64,000 nucleotides of DNA from contig JAQOTA010000023.1 in NCBI GenBank assembly GCA_029532415.1, positions 558,001-622,000 of the forward strand, given 5' to 3'. Each line of letters opens with the position of its first letter. The stretch's first letter is position 1. A model generated the notes under the pieces. The model was not told where the DNA came from and did not search any database. It saw only the letters and a list, made by a program, of their open reading frames with translations. Position numbers and translations under genes: made by a program. The stretch is from Marasmius tenuissimus (taxonomy: Eukaryota > Basidiomycota > Agaricomycetes > Agaricales > Marasmiaceae). Shown here piece by piece: positions 11,091-23,080 of this stretch.

Positions 11091-11600
11091 GAGGGGGAGT
11101 GTTGAACATGTGACTACCATGTGATACACTTTATTGACGTGTTGTTTACGCGTCTATTATTTATAGACTCTTTACTATGACACTTGCACTCGTATGAAAG
11201 ATTCTGTACTTACTCATGTGGACTCTGTAGTTAGTCAGTACTCACACCTTATCTCTATGGTTTATAACAAGGTTCAGCTTTGCACCCAATAGCGTTCAAA
11301 GCTGACTGAGCTTTCTCTCTAGATTACTTAGATAGAAAGCTAGTATGACTATGCCTACTTATTCACTCTGCTCTTCGAGCACTTATGCTTACTGATATGC
11401 AATATGTACCATATGCTATATTCTCACTTACCTATGTTCTATGACTTGTAGATAGACAAGGACTCTTGTATAAAAGCTGGAGACTTTGCGTCTCAAAGCT
11501 TTAGGACAATCTACTCGATTATCACCTCTAGCAAGCATCTACAAGAACACAAGAATTCTCTTATAGTCAATATGTGAGGTTTTAGTTTCATCTCACTGTG
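11091..11600 (+). repeat. Polypurine tract and 3' LTR of the copia element
   Basis: GAGGGGGAG at 11091-11099 is the polypurine tract that primes plus-strand synthesis. It is followed at 11100 by TGTTGAACATG, the expected TG start of an LTR. A TATA box (TATAAAAG) lies at 11469-11476, consistent with the U3/R promoter. The right end is uncertain (11580-11625). Confidence 0.7.
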
Positions 11601-11611
11601 CATTTAACTAT

Positions 11612-12746
11612 GCTGGCTCAATACCTATCATACACGCATTCCCGACCGTGTCACTGCCAGCGAGCTGCATACTGGCACATTCGTCCATGATCTGCGACTT
11701 TGGGATTTTCCATGGGCCACTCCCAGTCGTCTTATCCAGCCATACGTGGAATATAGCCTTGTTCTCGTTGCTGTATCCCGTATCTTTAACTGCCTCTAGT
11801 GACAATTTCTCGACCTTCTGGGCGATATGATGAACTTGATCGAGGAGTGGGCCGATCGGAGGATTAAGCTTGCGTACAATCGACTCCGGTAAGCTTTGCA
11901 TGAGATCTCCGAGCGGCTGGAGATAGTACATTATCCAATGGCCACTAATGATCCCGTCTAAACTAACTAAGAGAGGGTGAGCAAATCCCGGATAGTCGAG
12001 AGCACCAAATTCCTGAGCAAAAAGGTAGGACATAATGATGTCCATAGTGGTGGCACGGTAGGCATAGAGCAGATCTGCAGGCTGAGCTCCGCTCGAGTAA
12101 GGTTCGGTAGTCAGGCGAGCGACGAGTCTGTCAATCTGTCCCAGTTCATATGAGCTCCCACATAAGATAAGATCATAAACTCGAAAGTCTCGCATTTTTT
12201 TGAACCGTTTGTTCCAGTTGTAGGACCGCTCTTCTAGAGAAATACGATCCGATGCGGACCCGTCTTTTAGAGGCCTCCTTAGGATCCGTCGTGGAAACAA
12301 GGGCATCTCGAGTGGAGAGGGCTCGGTAGAAGTGGTAGTCCTTGAGAGGTGTCGACACAACGTGAATGTCATCGAAAGCTTTTGGGTCACTGAAATGCAG
12401 CTAAAGTTCATGGTCTCATCTCAGCGCAAGCCGAAACTTGGAGTACTTTGGACGTACTTCAGAAGGAGATACCCGTACAACAGGACCTAGTACGCAGGAT
12501 TCACACCGCTAGAACTTCGCTGCGAAAGGCAGGAAACTCACCATAACGCTCGTGCAAATCCACCATATGTTTTGTCCATCCTCCACCTTTGACAATGTCA
12601 TAGTAGGCTCGGTAGTAGTGTGTGGCGGCAGCGGTCCATGGCCCAGGAAACTTTCGAAGGGGATGAAGAAAGACTCTATAGGCAGCTCGGACTGTTACGG
12701 TCGTCAGATATGCAAGGGACAAGGCGGCAATGGTAGAATAATACAT
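11612..12746 (-). pseudogene. Cytochrome P450, 3' half missing
   Basis: A heme monooxygenase of the fungal microsomal type. It starts at the ATG at 12746 with an N-terminal membrane anchor (IAALSLAYLTTVTVRAAY) and the Pro-rich hinge FPGPWTAAATHYYR. Exons fit at 12746-12542, 12486-12458, 12400-12194 and 12135 to about 11622. They give GPVVRVSPSE, then LHFSDPKAFDDIH, then FSRRAVLQLEQTVQKN, then IDRLVARLTTE. The intron 12193-12136 uses a GC donor. The last exon reaches the I-helix oxygen-binding motif (AGSDTVGNA). There the gene stops: ExxR, PERF and the Cys heme loop are absent here and are not found left of the retrotransposon. The break coincides with the copia 3' end, so insertion or an associated deletion probably killed it. 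It is next to the O-methyltransferase, on the same strand. Confidence 0.85.
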
Positions 12747-13794
12747 CTTTGCCTGCGTGGGGATGGACTAGCACAGTAATCGAACCGTACGGACGCCTAT
12801 TAAATGGATGGTACAGGCAAGGCATGGTTCCCTGTGGTGATTCCTGATGCGGCCCTGATTCTTGTCAGCTATCAGCTTTGGGCATCGGAAATATCTGGAA
12901 AAACCGGTGAGATCGATTGTTACTCTCTCACATGTTGGTACCTGAGCTGTATAGACACTTACATCCGGGGCGCACACATCCGCGTATTTCTGGCGCGAGT
13001 ACGTGTTTCAGCTGTTGAAGATATCTATAGTATGCAGCCACCTGACTCTGTTATCTTTTTCTTTCATCTTACGCTCTAAAAATGGGATCAGTACGTTTGA
13101 AGCCTGAGAGCCGCCGATGGCCGACAGATCTTCCTCGAATTTCGGTATTCCCGCACTGCTCTGGAGCCAGAAGAGAAACCTTTACGATGTGTATCTCGGA
13201 CTGATACCATCCGAGCCCATCAATGCCATTTTCTTCAATTTATTCCTGTGAAGGCATCAGCAGCGCTTTACGAACCAAAACAAAATGCTGCTGTATTGTC
13301 CGGAGTCTTTCGAGGATTCGCTGGTCTCAGAGTTGAAATATAGAAAGGAACGCCTTGAGAGGTACGAGAGATGACCGTAAGGAGTTTTGAGGCGAGATGC
13401 AGCGGGATGACTCCAAGTAGACTCCAAGTATGAACATGGTGGTTGAAGCTTTGAAGTGAGAATTACAAATTTAGACTAAAAAAACGGCTCCCGGACCGAT
13501 GCTTTTGTCCAGAACCACCATGTTACTTACTTACTTCCACAACGCCCGTGTTTCCCTCTATGACTCATAGTTGATATGGAGCGCAGTATCAAGCCACTCG
13601 GCCTCTCCCTCGTTTCCATGCACTCAAGAGTTAGAACCACGTAGGTCCGTCACGGATATATATTGAACGTTATTAAACACAAGTTATCGCCTACTAGTCG
13701 TATCATAGTCAGGACCAATTGCTAGTAAATCATGCCGAAAGTGAACGATCGTGGAACGATCGTGCGTAAATGCCGAGACAGCGCGAAGAGAGCT
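12747..13794. other. Intergenic region between P450 and O-methyltransferase
   Basis: No gene recognised. It contains a perfect 12-bp inverted repeat, AACATGGTGGTT at 13433-13444 and its complement at 13513-13524, with a 68-base loop. It holds the promoter of the P450 and the 3' flank of the methyltransferase. Confidence 0.5.
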
Positions 13795-15797
13795 CTACAT
13801 AGGTACGGCTTCCATGGACTGCATGTACGTGCTGTCACCCGGCTGGCGGTTCACCACCTTCAGTTTCCATCCAGTACTGGCGAGGAGACGGTCGAAGTGA
13901 CGGATCGTGCGCTCTTGAGAGTTGAAGAGAACGAACATCTAGAGAACAATCATGAGTCGCCACGAAAGTGACTGGAAGTAGCCCACGTACATCGATGTCC
14001 GAAAGATAGCCTAATTCATTGGCGGCGCCATAATTGGCGATCAGAGGGGGAGGCGCCTCCTTCGGCACGGCACCGGGAATCGCTTTATCGTCTTCCGCAG
14101 ATGGGTCATGGCAGGCGTAGGGCATGATACTCTCGAGGACGAGCAAAATCGTATCGGGCGTCGCCGAAGCGCGGAGTTGCTTCAAGATTTTGACGCAGTA
14201 CTCGTCGGACCAGTCGTGGAGGATCTGTTTGATCATGAACACGGTCGCATTCTTCTGCGGCTGAGGTGTAAAGAAGTCGTGGGCTACGAGAGGTGTGAGA
14301 ACTCTGTGAGCGAGAGATCGAACACAGCAATACCTTGAAGCGTGATTTGCCCAGAAGAGACGGCCTCCGGCATGTTAGAAGACCACCACTAGCAATGTGT
14401 GTATGTCAGTCGATGGACGGGGAGCTCCGAGCAGTACGACCGCTACCTTTTTACCGTCTTCAACTACTCCAGGAAGATCTTGGACAACAAACTTCAGGTC
14501 CGGGTTTGACTTGACTATATTGTGGGTGACACTGCCAATACCGCCTCCCACATCGACAACGAGCGATCCAGCGGGAAGTTTTTTCCAGTCGTAAGCTTTT
14601 GTATATGGAGCCTCAGACCTTGACGACAGAGAGGCGTGAGATGTGGTGTCGTACCTTTTAGAACCGCATCGGGCGGTTGAAGAGCATTGATACCTCGCAT
14701 ACCAATCCCGAAACGGGCTCGACGGAATGCTTCCGTGGGACGGTCGAGGTATTGCCACAGCGTCTCGCCCGGACAGACGGCCCTCGCGAAAGGTGAGGCG
14801 TTCGCCTCGCCCACAAGAGCGGTCTTGGGGTCGGAGCAGACCTCCCATGCGTACGCAGATCCTTTGAACGGTTCGTCGAGGCTGCGTAGCAGTGAGCACA
14901 CTCTCACACACAGCCAAAGCGATATCCCAGAACTCACTGATGAGACATCAGGGCAGCCAGTCCCATAGTGTCCTCGTGCTTGTGTTCAGGACTGACCCGT
15001 ACTGTCAGCGACTTCTTGAAAGAGAACAGATGGATACGCACTCGGAGAGAACGACTTCACTGGGCTTGAGCGTGTCCATGAGACTGGAGATTCTGGTGTT
15101 GGTGAAAACGTCCGGCGTGATTTCCTTGTAGATGTGGTGCATTGCGAGGATGCGAAGGAACCGGCCTAGAGAAATCGGCCAAGTCAACAATCGAGGCTGT
15201 ATAAACCGCACACTGGGACTCACTGAGCTTCTTCGGGTCCACACCGTTTTTCTTGGAGATGTCTTCGACATGCATTCCCTGCCCGCAGAAATTTGCACTC
15301 AGTCTTGAGGACCGACAAAGGCGAACAAAAGAACTTGCCTGGGGTCCAGCTTCGCGCAAAATCTCTGTGACGCTAGACTCGAGACAAACACGGACGGCCG
15401 CCGACTTGAAATGCTGTAGCGGGCATCATCATCATCAGAACGACATTCTCTGACACCATGGACAGAGAAAGCATACCCCGCCAACGGCATGGTACAACGC
15501 GATAGGTGGCGGCGTCAGAATCGCTGCGAGGTGGTGAGCAGCAGCGACGATAACGTTCGAAGCCTCGGCCGCATCAGGATGAGCACGAAAAGCTTCAGTT
15601 GAGGGATGGAACGGCGTCCCAAGATCTGGAACGGCCGTGCCGTTCGTCTTGCAAGAGTTCTCCAGGATCTCGACATTTTTGGTCAAGATATCGAGGAGAG
15701 TGCGAAGAGAGGAAGTGCTGGATGAAGACATGCTGGTGGATGGAGTTTCTGTGCGATCTTTGCGCGGTGAACCCTTGAAGACCTTGAAGAGACCCAT
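13795..15797 (-). CDS. SAM-dependent O-methyltransferase (COMT-like, Methyltransf_2)
   Basis: Transfers a methyl group from S-adenosylmethionine to a hydroxyl of a small aromatic or polyketide-type molecule. It starts at 15797 (MGLFKVFKG). The N-terminal part has the dimerisation/winged-helix region (HFKSAAVRVCLESSVTEIL, then RFLRILAMHHIYKEITPDVF). The SAM site is VVDVGGGIGS (about 14560), followed by FVVQDLPGVVEDGKK. The catalytic His motif is KQILHDWSDEYC (about 14230). The last exon gives ERTIRHFDRLLASTGWKLKV and a stop at 13795. About nine exons with roughly 50-60 bp introns join in frame, one of them GC-AG (15338-15279). All key motifs are present, so the gene looks functional. Its place beside P450, UbiA and FMO genes suggests tailoring of a secondary metabolite; the substrate cannot be told. 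Confidence 0.9.
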
Positions 15798-17110
15798 GGA
15801 GTCTTATAAAGGACAAGATGAGACAAATGAGATGGAATGATGCTAACAATGGAAATTTGGGCGCACTTTTGGGAATACTTTTATGGAAGGCCGACGCTGA
15901 GATACGTTCAGCCTCATGGAAACATCAGTTGATCTCGCCACGGAATGAGATGTCGATGGAAAATGAATGCATCGAAGCTGATGCTGACGACTGAGCGCAT
16001 AACGAGCGCAAAAGTTGCTGTAGGACGCATAGGTTACTAGGTATGGTAATGTGAGGAATTTCGATACCCATATATAGGCGTGGGGATTTAGGAACCCGCG
16101 TGTGACGACCATGAGGATGGACTGATTCTGATTTGACCCGACAGTGATTTGGCCACGCCGCCTCGAAACTTGCCCGATCTGTTCGTTCTTTTGCAACACA
16201 TATTTGTCAATCAGTTGGACTCACTCGTGGATGCGCAAACTATTGGGGATGGATAATGGTAAGTAGCCGGCGCCTGCCCAGTACTTTGACTTAACGTCAA
16301 CAGTTAGCTCTGACTAGATTACGGCGTTTATCATTTATGAGTCTCGACCTGCAGGTGTATAATCGCTATCCCCAGCCCTTTTTCGCTCAAATGGCCGCAC
16401 ATGAATACTCAAGATCACGGAGTTAGCCAGTGCTCTGATACTCATAACATGGCGACGACTGACTGCCTAGGCAGTGGCCAAGCCTCAGCGCTCGGTGTCA
16501 GTCTTGGAAATTTCGTGGCTTCGTAGGCTTAAATGGGCGCAACCCTTTCGGAACGTAATTGATCTAGGCTCAAAGCCAAAACCAGTAGCTTTGCAACCAC
16601 TGCTGGTACCTCGTGAGCGAGATTGGAATGTCCGAAATCAACTGACCGTCAAGTAGCAGCTGCTGGCGCCAGCCTACAGCCGATGCGACATCCCCAATAC
16701 CCCCGGGATTAGTTACTCGAATCAACAGACCAACCAGCGATCCATGTGTTACACTCCGCAATTTTGCAATCGCTACAACAGAACTCGTACGAGAAGGACA
16801 GGCCAGTGTCACGTAGTAATATGTAAATCGCGTAAGTTCCAGGGGAAATGAGACTCACAGCATTATCACCTCGTTCGAGTTATATCGAGTGCTGCATGCT
16901 GCCACCCTGAGTTTCGCTCAAAAGCCAGCACCGTTGATATCGATCAATCATTGACCTGCATAACACAGATGGCAGGTAGAAGTGGCCCTGTGTTGGGAAC
17001 GTTCCAATCTTGGTCACTATCAGATTTGGGCTGCTCGGGTGATTTTAGGCCTCATCGCGTATAAAGGTCATAACACGGCTCGGGAATAACAGGGAGTTCA
17101 GCGCGTCATC
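15798..17110. other. Divergent intergenic region
   Basis: Lies between the divergently transcribed O-methyltransferase and DUF6533 genes, so it should hold both promoters. No gene, repeat or RNA is recognised; the short frames here show no domain. Confidence 0.5.
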
Positions 17111-18917
17111 ATGGAATCCTCCCTTGCGCAGTCAATCAGAGTACTGGGACAAGATTTGTACGTGGTTAGTTCTCGAAACAGTCTTTGTGTCGGACTGACG
17201 AATCTCTGTTCTAGACTTTCGATGAAGGTGATAACCGTCGAAACATCACGCCTCTTTCGACCTTACAAGGTCAATTATAGATTTACATGGTTGCGATATC
17301 AGCTCTATGTGTCTACGAATATTTTCTCACTCTCGAAAAGGAGGTAGGAATGTCTGAAGCTACTACTCGTGTTTCTCGTTAATCTCTATGCCATGCTTAG
17401 GTCAAATACGCCTGGAATGGTCCAAAAAACCATGGTATTTTGTTCCCTCGTTCACCCTGCCCGTCCTTCTCAAATCGACTCCGTTCTGGCGCTGTTCTCA
17501 AGTTTTCTATTTATATTTACTGGTATGCCCGTCCCACGATCAGTAGCCACTATCCAGCTGAACAATCTCTTTAGAACCGCTATTTACCTCTGTTCGTTGT
17601 CGCCATTACGTTGATCAGTACGTTCACATGCAATTCCCCAGAACTCTGCAGTCACGCTTTTCGGATAGGCTACTTCTTGCATGAGTTTGACCATGGCGTA
17701 AGTTCGATCGGATTCTATCGTTCTACCTAGCCGAGTTGCTGAATATCATATATCACCCCTAGGTGTCCGTGCCATTTCGGTACCTTGTATGCCGGCTCAC
17801 TCAACTGACTACATTTTTAGATGTTTGCGATACGGGTTTATGGAAACTTTGGAAACAATGCTCCTGACCTTCACCGCTGAAGTGTTTGTGGGATTACGGT
17901 GAGCTGAATCTCTTGCAAACCTCTTCCGGGCTGATGATTCAAACCAGCGTATACGCGCTGTCAAAGCGTCGAAAAGTAGTGCTTTATGCTACGGCCTTTG
18001 CGTTAGCATGGCAATGGGGTATAGCTATATATGCCATGTCACAGTCTTCTTTGGGGACAGAGCGGGTTCAGCTACTGTTACCAATGGACGGGCCTCCTCC
18101 CTCTGTGCTCCCGGAGCTGCCAGAGGTGGGTCCTTACCATAGTAAGCTCTCGTCGCTCCTTCCACAGTACTCGTGAACTTTGAGCCTCCGACAGTCTGCA
18201 TCTTCATTTCGGTGATCTCAGTGTACGCCGGCTTCGTCAATGGAGCATTGTATTGAAGGCTCACCAGCTTTGACAGTATTCCATGGGTGAAGGCATTTTT
18301 GTGCATAAGCCTCGCTTTTGACGGAGTCGCATTCGTTGCTATCGCATATTACAGCTTCAAAATAGCTCGAGAGCAAGGTGATCAAGTAACCGATCTCCTT
18401 CGTATCATCCAAAGGGACGGCGTTGTGTACTTCTTCGTCCTCTTTTCCTCCAATCTGACATGGCTACTCATACTTTTCTACGCGAGAGTGGGTCTATTTC
18501 CCACCGCTATCACACAGATACCCTCTGATCAGACCCCGATACAGTCTTCACTTCAATTCATTCACAACCAGTTCGTTGCTTCTTCGGGATGTGGTCTTTC
18601 GGTGCACTGATTTTTTTACAAATGAATATTGAAGGCCAGCAATGATGTAAGTCTCCCCGATTTCTCTAGGATTTGATGACCTAAAACGCAGCCTCCACTC
18701 TAGTTTGTCCGCTATAATGATAAACAGAATCACCCTCAATCTGAAAGAAGCGGCATCCAATGACAAGGTCAACCACGTCGGGGGCTGGAGCGTCAGAACT
18801 TTTGAACAAGTGACGACGTACAAAATGCACAGGGACCGAATTACGACGGAGACTCGCCGGGGGAGTGGGATAATGATCGAGGACCTTGAGATGGATCATG
18901 TGGCTGTCGGAAAATAG
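17111..18917 (+). CDS. DUF6533-domain seven-helix membrane protein, copy A
   Basis: A mushroom-expanded family of integral membrane proteins with unknown function. It starts at the ATG at 17111 (MESSLAQSIRVLGQDLY). After short introns it gives the DUF6533 signature ISALCVYEYFLTLEKEVKYA, then NRYLPLFVVAITLI, CNSPELCSHAFRIGYF, VYALSKRRKVVLYATAFALA and a long exon with AFLCISLAFDGVAFVAIAYY and RDGVVYFFVLFSSNLTWLLI. It ends with MINRITLNLKEAA and a hydrophilic tail, stop at 18915-18917. Six to seven hydrophobic segments are visible. Exons join without internal stops, so it looks intact. A close paralog with the same exon layout lies inverted at 52908-54724. It could be a sensor or transporter-like protein linked to the nearby cluster, but that is only a guess. 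Confidence 0.8.
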
Positions 18918-21556
18918 TGTATGCCTGATCGTGTATCGCAGTTATAATGACAGCAGAGTCAGTCTGTCCAACTACAGGTTCCACCTAGTTCCACTCTGAC
19001 TTCTACTGGCAAGCTCTGAGACGTATCGAGCTTGATTTCTTGATTTCTGAGCGCAGCCTCTGCGATTAACGGTCAAAATACGCCTTGCCCAAGCGCGGTG
19101 TACAGCAACAGAATCGAGTTCCCTCCCCGATATGGGGCAAGATCTAACAACCAGCTATGCCTTATTCAGACCTATTCCGCCGGCGCACCATGTGGAAGTT
19201 GATGCCAATGACAACTATTTCGAGCAGTTAACAACAAGATGCTTCGCCATGAAAGGTGTGGTCATTTCATCCCCCTTTATTTTCTATGTGGAATAATATT
19301 TAGTTTAGTGTGCGGCCCAGCGGTAGGGACCTTAATGTATCAACCCGTCGCTTGCTAGAGGTAATGGGCTCGTGGCGATGTTGATTGTATCGACTTCCTT
19401 CAACACTGATGAGAGCGACAACGCCACAGGATATCAACCACTTTCCTAGGTGCCGGTGAGTTTCCCGGGCCTGAAGTCTCCTATCACATCGAAAACATAT
19501 GAGCCACACAGCAAACCGGCGGGAGAAGTAGAAGTAAACGTGCCGTAGCCCCACGGAGCGGAATACTCACATTGCGACTCTTTCCAGATGTTGGAATCTC
19601 ATTCGACGCGCGCTGGATTACACCACCACTTGATCCTATGGATCAAAAGGTACAGGGCTAACTGCGTTTTATTCCCCGACTCTTGAATCATTGAACCATC
19701 AAATCGGAAGTCTGAGTTGGTCCGGTCAGCACATACAACTGCATCCACTGCCACTTACTTATTATTGGTACTGATCAAGGGCGCAAGTGGCAAAGATACC
19801 GACTGCCGAGTGATTGGCACGGTGGCACCTGCCTGTGGGCTTTCGGTTTTGATCTTCGGATTCCGATGGCATGTGCAAAGGGCGGGCCGGATTCTGTGAT
19901 ATGAGGTTGGTCCTGGTCCTTAAAAAATAGTGTGATGTCATTTTTTCATGTATCTATAGGCAACTTTGCAGCTCTCTGATGGTTCGAATAATATTTTTGT
20001 GAATCTGAAGCTCACTATGCCTCTTTTCTTTGCCCTTCCCCTTTCCCTGAGCCCACTAATTATGAATTTGAGAGAAAAACATAGTAAAACATATGGAAAT
20101 CTTGGAGATCTTCGCCGGCACCTGTCACAGCTCAATAGCAAGTTTCTCTTTCACCTTAAATACACTCAAGTTTGCTGTCAGCGAGTTCCAATTTGCCTTG
20201 CAAAGCTCTGGAAGAGGTCGAGAAAAGTCAATGGGGAGGTGGAGGCGGTCAGCAAGGGAAAATGGGAAGGATGTGATCACGTGAGCTTACTATATACGAA
20301 AAGTCTATCCCACGGTCGGACGAGGATGAGTCTTAAGAAAAAATGGACGTGATTTTACTTTTTCCCTGGTAGCCCCCCCCCCCCCCCTTTAGGTATGTAT
20401 GTGTTCATCGGAGCCATTTGCTGCGAGATCAATAGCGGTAGGGGGGTAAAAAGAGGGTTGCATCGTACTTACTACAAACAATGACACGTCGACAGACTCA
20501 GACTCCAGAGTGTCAAATCCCACGGATTCGTACTTATCAGGAAAAATGGCTCTTGCGCGGCAACCTTCGGCACAGGAAGCCTGAGAAAACCTACACGTAA
20601 CCCCGGTCCCGAAGGATCCGACTCCCAACCTCTCTACCACAATCTCCATGGATATGCATGGTTGCAAGTCTCGACGTGCTGGATTTGTCCTGTCAGTCTG
20701 CCCAGCAAAGTCCTCTAACGCTCAGAAAAACACTTTGGGGACACCATGCAGCTACAATCCGCTCTTGTGCCGTGGCGTACAAATCGGTTATCTGACCAAG
20801 GTCAGAGTGGATGCAAACACAGAGCGCCCAGCATGTGCCGTGAAGACCGACATCTAGTGAGCGACGAATTAATCTATGCATCGATCTTCAAAAATGGAGG
20901 TAATGATTCCATGGCAGACACGCGCGCATCAACGGTTTGCTGTACAGCGACTTAAACCAATCGCAGGGCCTGCTGGGGAAATTTTGGAGCTCGTGCATGC
21001 GATTTACGCCAATACAGCATTCCAATTATTTTCCAATATCACAGATATACAGGAGCTTATACAGGTCACTCGCGCTCTCTGTGATAATATCTTGTCCTTT
21101 TAATCTTATGATCTGCCTAGCCACCGATTGAAGGAATAAACCCCATTCTTCGAGGGCCATCGACATATCCCGGTGGTTCATCCATACCCCATTAAATCCG
21201 GTGTCATCCCACGGTGATATCTCCGTTCCTTGAAGGTCTCAAGTGGCTTGCACAATTGAGGCGCATCCAAGAGATCTATTATGATTTTTCGATCACCTGA
21301 GTCTTTAGTAGCCTGGCCCTGCTCATCCTTTGAGCGATACTCATAGAGCTTCCAGGAGAAATTCTGCTTGGACCATATGCGTGGGTCAGGCATGTGGCAG
21401 TGGATGGGTACCAAGCTGTTCAAACTCAAATCATCTCATTTGCGGCAAACTATGATCTGTCCATCACTTGAGGGTTGCATGACTACTTATTTACAGCTGG
21501 AAAGCGTAACTTCCCTCCAACTGTCGACCGATTGAACATTCACAAACCTTTGCCCA
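18918..21556. other. Gene-poor stretch between DUF6533 copy A and the prenyltransferase
   Basis: No complete gene is recognised. There is a 15-base poly-C run at 20373-20387 and a coding-like exon at 19132 (separate entry). The inverted copy of this neighbourhood at 50-55 kb lacks most of this stretch. Confidence 0.5.
19132..19255 (+). CDS. Possible first exon of an unrecognised gene
   Basis: A short frame starts at an ATG and gives MGQDLTTSYALFRPIPPAHH, then VEVDANDNYFEQLTTRCFAM, and ends at a plausible donor (GTGTGG at 19256). A possible continuation after an acceptor near 19310 reads VRPSGRDLNVSTRRLLE. A further coding-like stretch near 19590-19650 gives VGISFDARWITPPLDPMDQK. I could not join these with confidence and recognise no family. 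It may be a small gene or a remnant. Confidence 0.22.
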
Positions 21557-22903
21557 ATGACCTATACGAGGAGATTCCAGCCTATCTCTACTCAAGAATT
21601 GCCGTCGTGCAACGCAGGGGCCAGTCTACCTACTGCAACCGAGCTTCAAGCATGCTGGGAGCTTTGCAGATTGCACAACAACATTGGTTTCTGGGTAGTG
21701 TGGCTTCCAACTGGTCAGTGTCGTTCCTTACCACAAAGTTCCCCTCCCTGATCTCGAGTCCACAGCGTGGTCAATCGTGATGGCATACCATGCCCAGACA
21801 GAAATCTCGACACGGGACGCTGTCCTTGCCGCGTTGTTCTACGTACCTTTGTGTTTCGGCATCAAGTCACTCGTGCGTGGTTTTGTTGGCGTCCTGCAAA
21901 CATGGCTCATCTAAATCGTTCAGATAATGACCATCGACGATATTCTCGACGCTGGTAAGTATTCCTGACCTACTTATGAGTTTTTTTGCGTCATCTTACG
22001 CGTCCAGATGTTGATATCCTCGTCGCGAGAACAAAGGCTAGACCACTTCCGCGCCGCGCTATCTCTTCGGAGCGAGCATGGGTATTTTTCGCGATTCAGG
22101 TCATCCTCGGGGTACTCATCGCTAGAAAATTTCTCGATCTCACGTCGTAAGACCGTTCAGTAGCTCCTTCGACTGGACAGTCACCCTCATTTTGTAGGCT
22201 CCGTATCGCGACCGTCGTTTCGCCGTTGTATGTCATTTATCCGACTTGTAAGGTATGTCGGGATTTCAGAGTATGTCCTTCTTTCATTCGCTCAAGTCGC
22301 GGACTAGCGCTGGATGGATTTTGCGCCTATTCCTCTGGTACGTCCCCATCTGCCTGTGTGGAAACCTCCAGGTCCTGAGTATCTACAATTTATCAGGGGA
22401 TCATGTTCAACGTTGGTGCATTCATGGGATGGAGCCACCTCACACCAGATGCGATGATACCTTGGAGAGTGCTCGTGCCGATGTATTTGGGAGCGTGTTT
22501 CTGGACCTGCACGTACGAGAGCGTTTACCAACACCAGGTGGGTTGTCCGGTCGCGCCTCTTTCTGCGATGCTCACGGACATATAGGACAAAGTTGACGAC
22601 ATCAAGATCGGTCTACATTCCCCTGCTCTCTACCTTGGGCCCAGGACGATCCCCGTCTGTACAGTCACCGCGCTTCTCTTCCTGACCCTTGTCGGTTACG
22701 GGGCGTATCTCAACGAGCATGGTGTACTGTTCTTCATCAGTCTTGGTTACGCTGGGTTTCTAACGCTCAAAAAACTTTACGCGACGAACATCGACAATCC
22801 GGTCGAGTGTAAAGAGTTCTTCTTGCTCACCCCGTGGGTGGGACAGATCATTTTGGGGGGCCTAGCCGCTGATGCGCTGTATCAGCGAAATGCAAGCCCT
22901 TAG
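21557..22903 (+). CDS. UbiA-family prenyltransferase (COQ2-like, membrane)
   Basis: Attaches an isoprenoid diphosphate chain to an aromatic or other acceptor within a membrane. Eight exons fit: 21557-21713, 21766-21872, 21924-21954, 22008-22146, 22198-22252, 22308-22337, 22397 to about 22536, and about 22586-22903. The product reads WELCRLHNNIGFWVVWLPTA near the N-terminus. The first Asp-rich motif is DDILDADVD followed by ARTKARPLPRRAIS. Then come RWMDFAPIPLGIMFNVGAFM, and the second Asp-rich motif DKVDDIKIG after TYESVYQHQ. Multiple hydrophobic helices follow and a stop lies at 22901. Both motifs bind Mg-diphosphate in the family. About 310 residues, no internal stop, so probably functional. 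A housekeeping COQ2 role is possible, but the setting beside FMO, OMT, P450 and laccase favours a dedicated meroterpenoid-type enzyme. Confidence 0.88.
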
Positions 22904-22994
22904 ACAATCTATCACTGTGACTTGTTTTTATAGTTACATAAACCTATATTTCTATGAATTTAGATTATGAAATTTGTCACACTTAACAAAGACA

Positions 22995-23004
22995 TATTTA
23001 TATA
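22995..23004 (+). promoter_or_regulatory. TATA-like box of the FAD monooxygenase
   Basis: TATTTATATA lies about 80 bp before the ATG at 23081. Similar upstream sequence (CTCGAGAGTGACT and the GCAGCAAAC-like end of the leader) is kept in the inverted copy at 51918-51993, so the promoter was duplicated with the gene. Confidence 0.5.
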
Positions 23005-23080
23005 TCTCGAGAGTGACTAGCTCAGCTTAACTCGCATCCCATAGCAGCCCTTCGTCGAACCCTCGCAGCAAGCAGCAAAC

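Larger units (their letters stand above)
4429..11600 (+). mobile_element. Ty1/copia LTR retrotransposon, nearly full length but decayed
   Basis: The order Gag, linker, protease, integrase, reverse transcriptase, RNase H is that of Ty1/copia (Pseudoviridae-type) elements. Gag through the linker share one frame broken by in-frame stops at 4960 (TAG) and 5680 (TGA). Protease, integrase and RT then follow in three different frames. A polypurine tract and the start of a 3' LTR (TGTTGAACATG) follow at 11091-11100. The right end lies within about 11580-11625, inside a P450 gene. The left LTR is not recognisable. The RT frame is still open over 800 codons, so decay is not very old. Confidence 0.9.

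Noticed and set aside
20373..20387. Poly-C run as a special signal.
   Set aside because: A simple homopolymer with no matching structure around it; also a common assembly weak point.
20900..21429. Minus-strand frame with protein-like words (WSKQNFSWKLYEYRSKDE).
   Set aside because: The frame stops at once after GYG and no continuation by a plausible intron was found.
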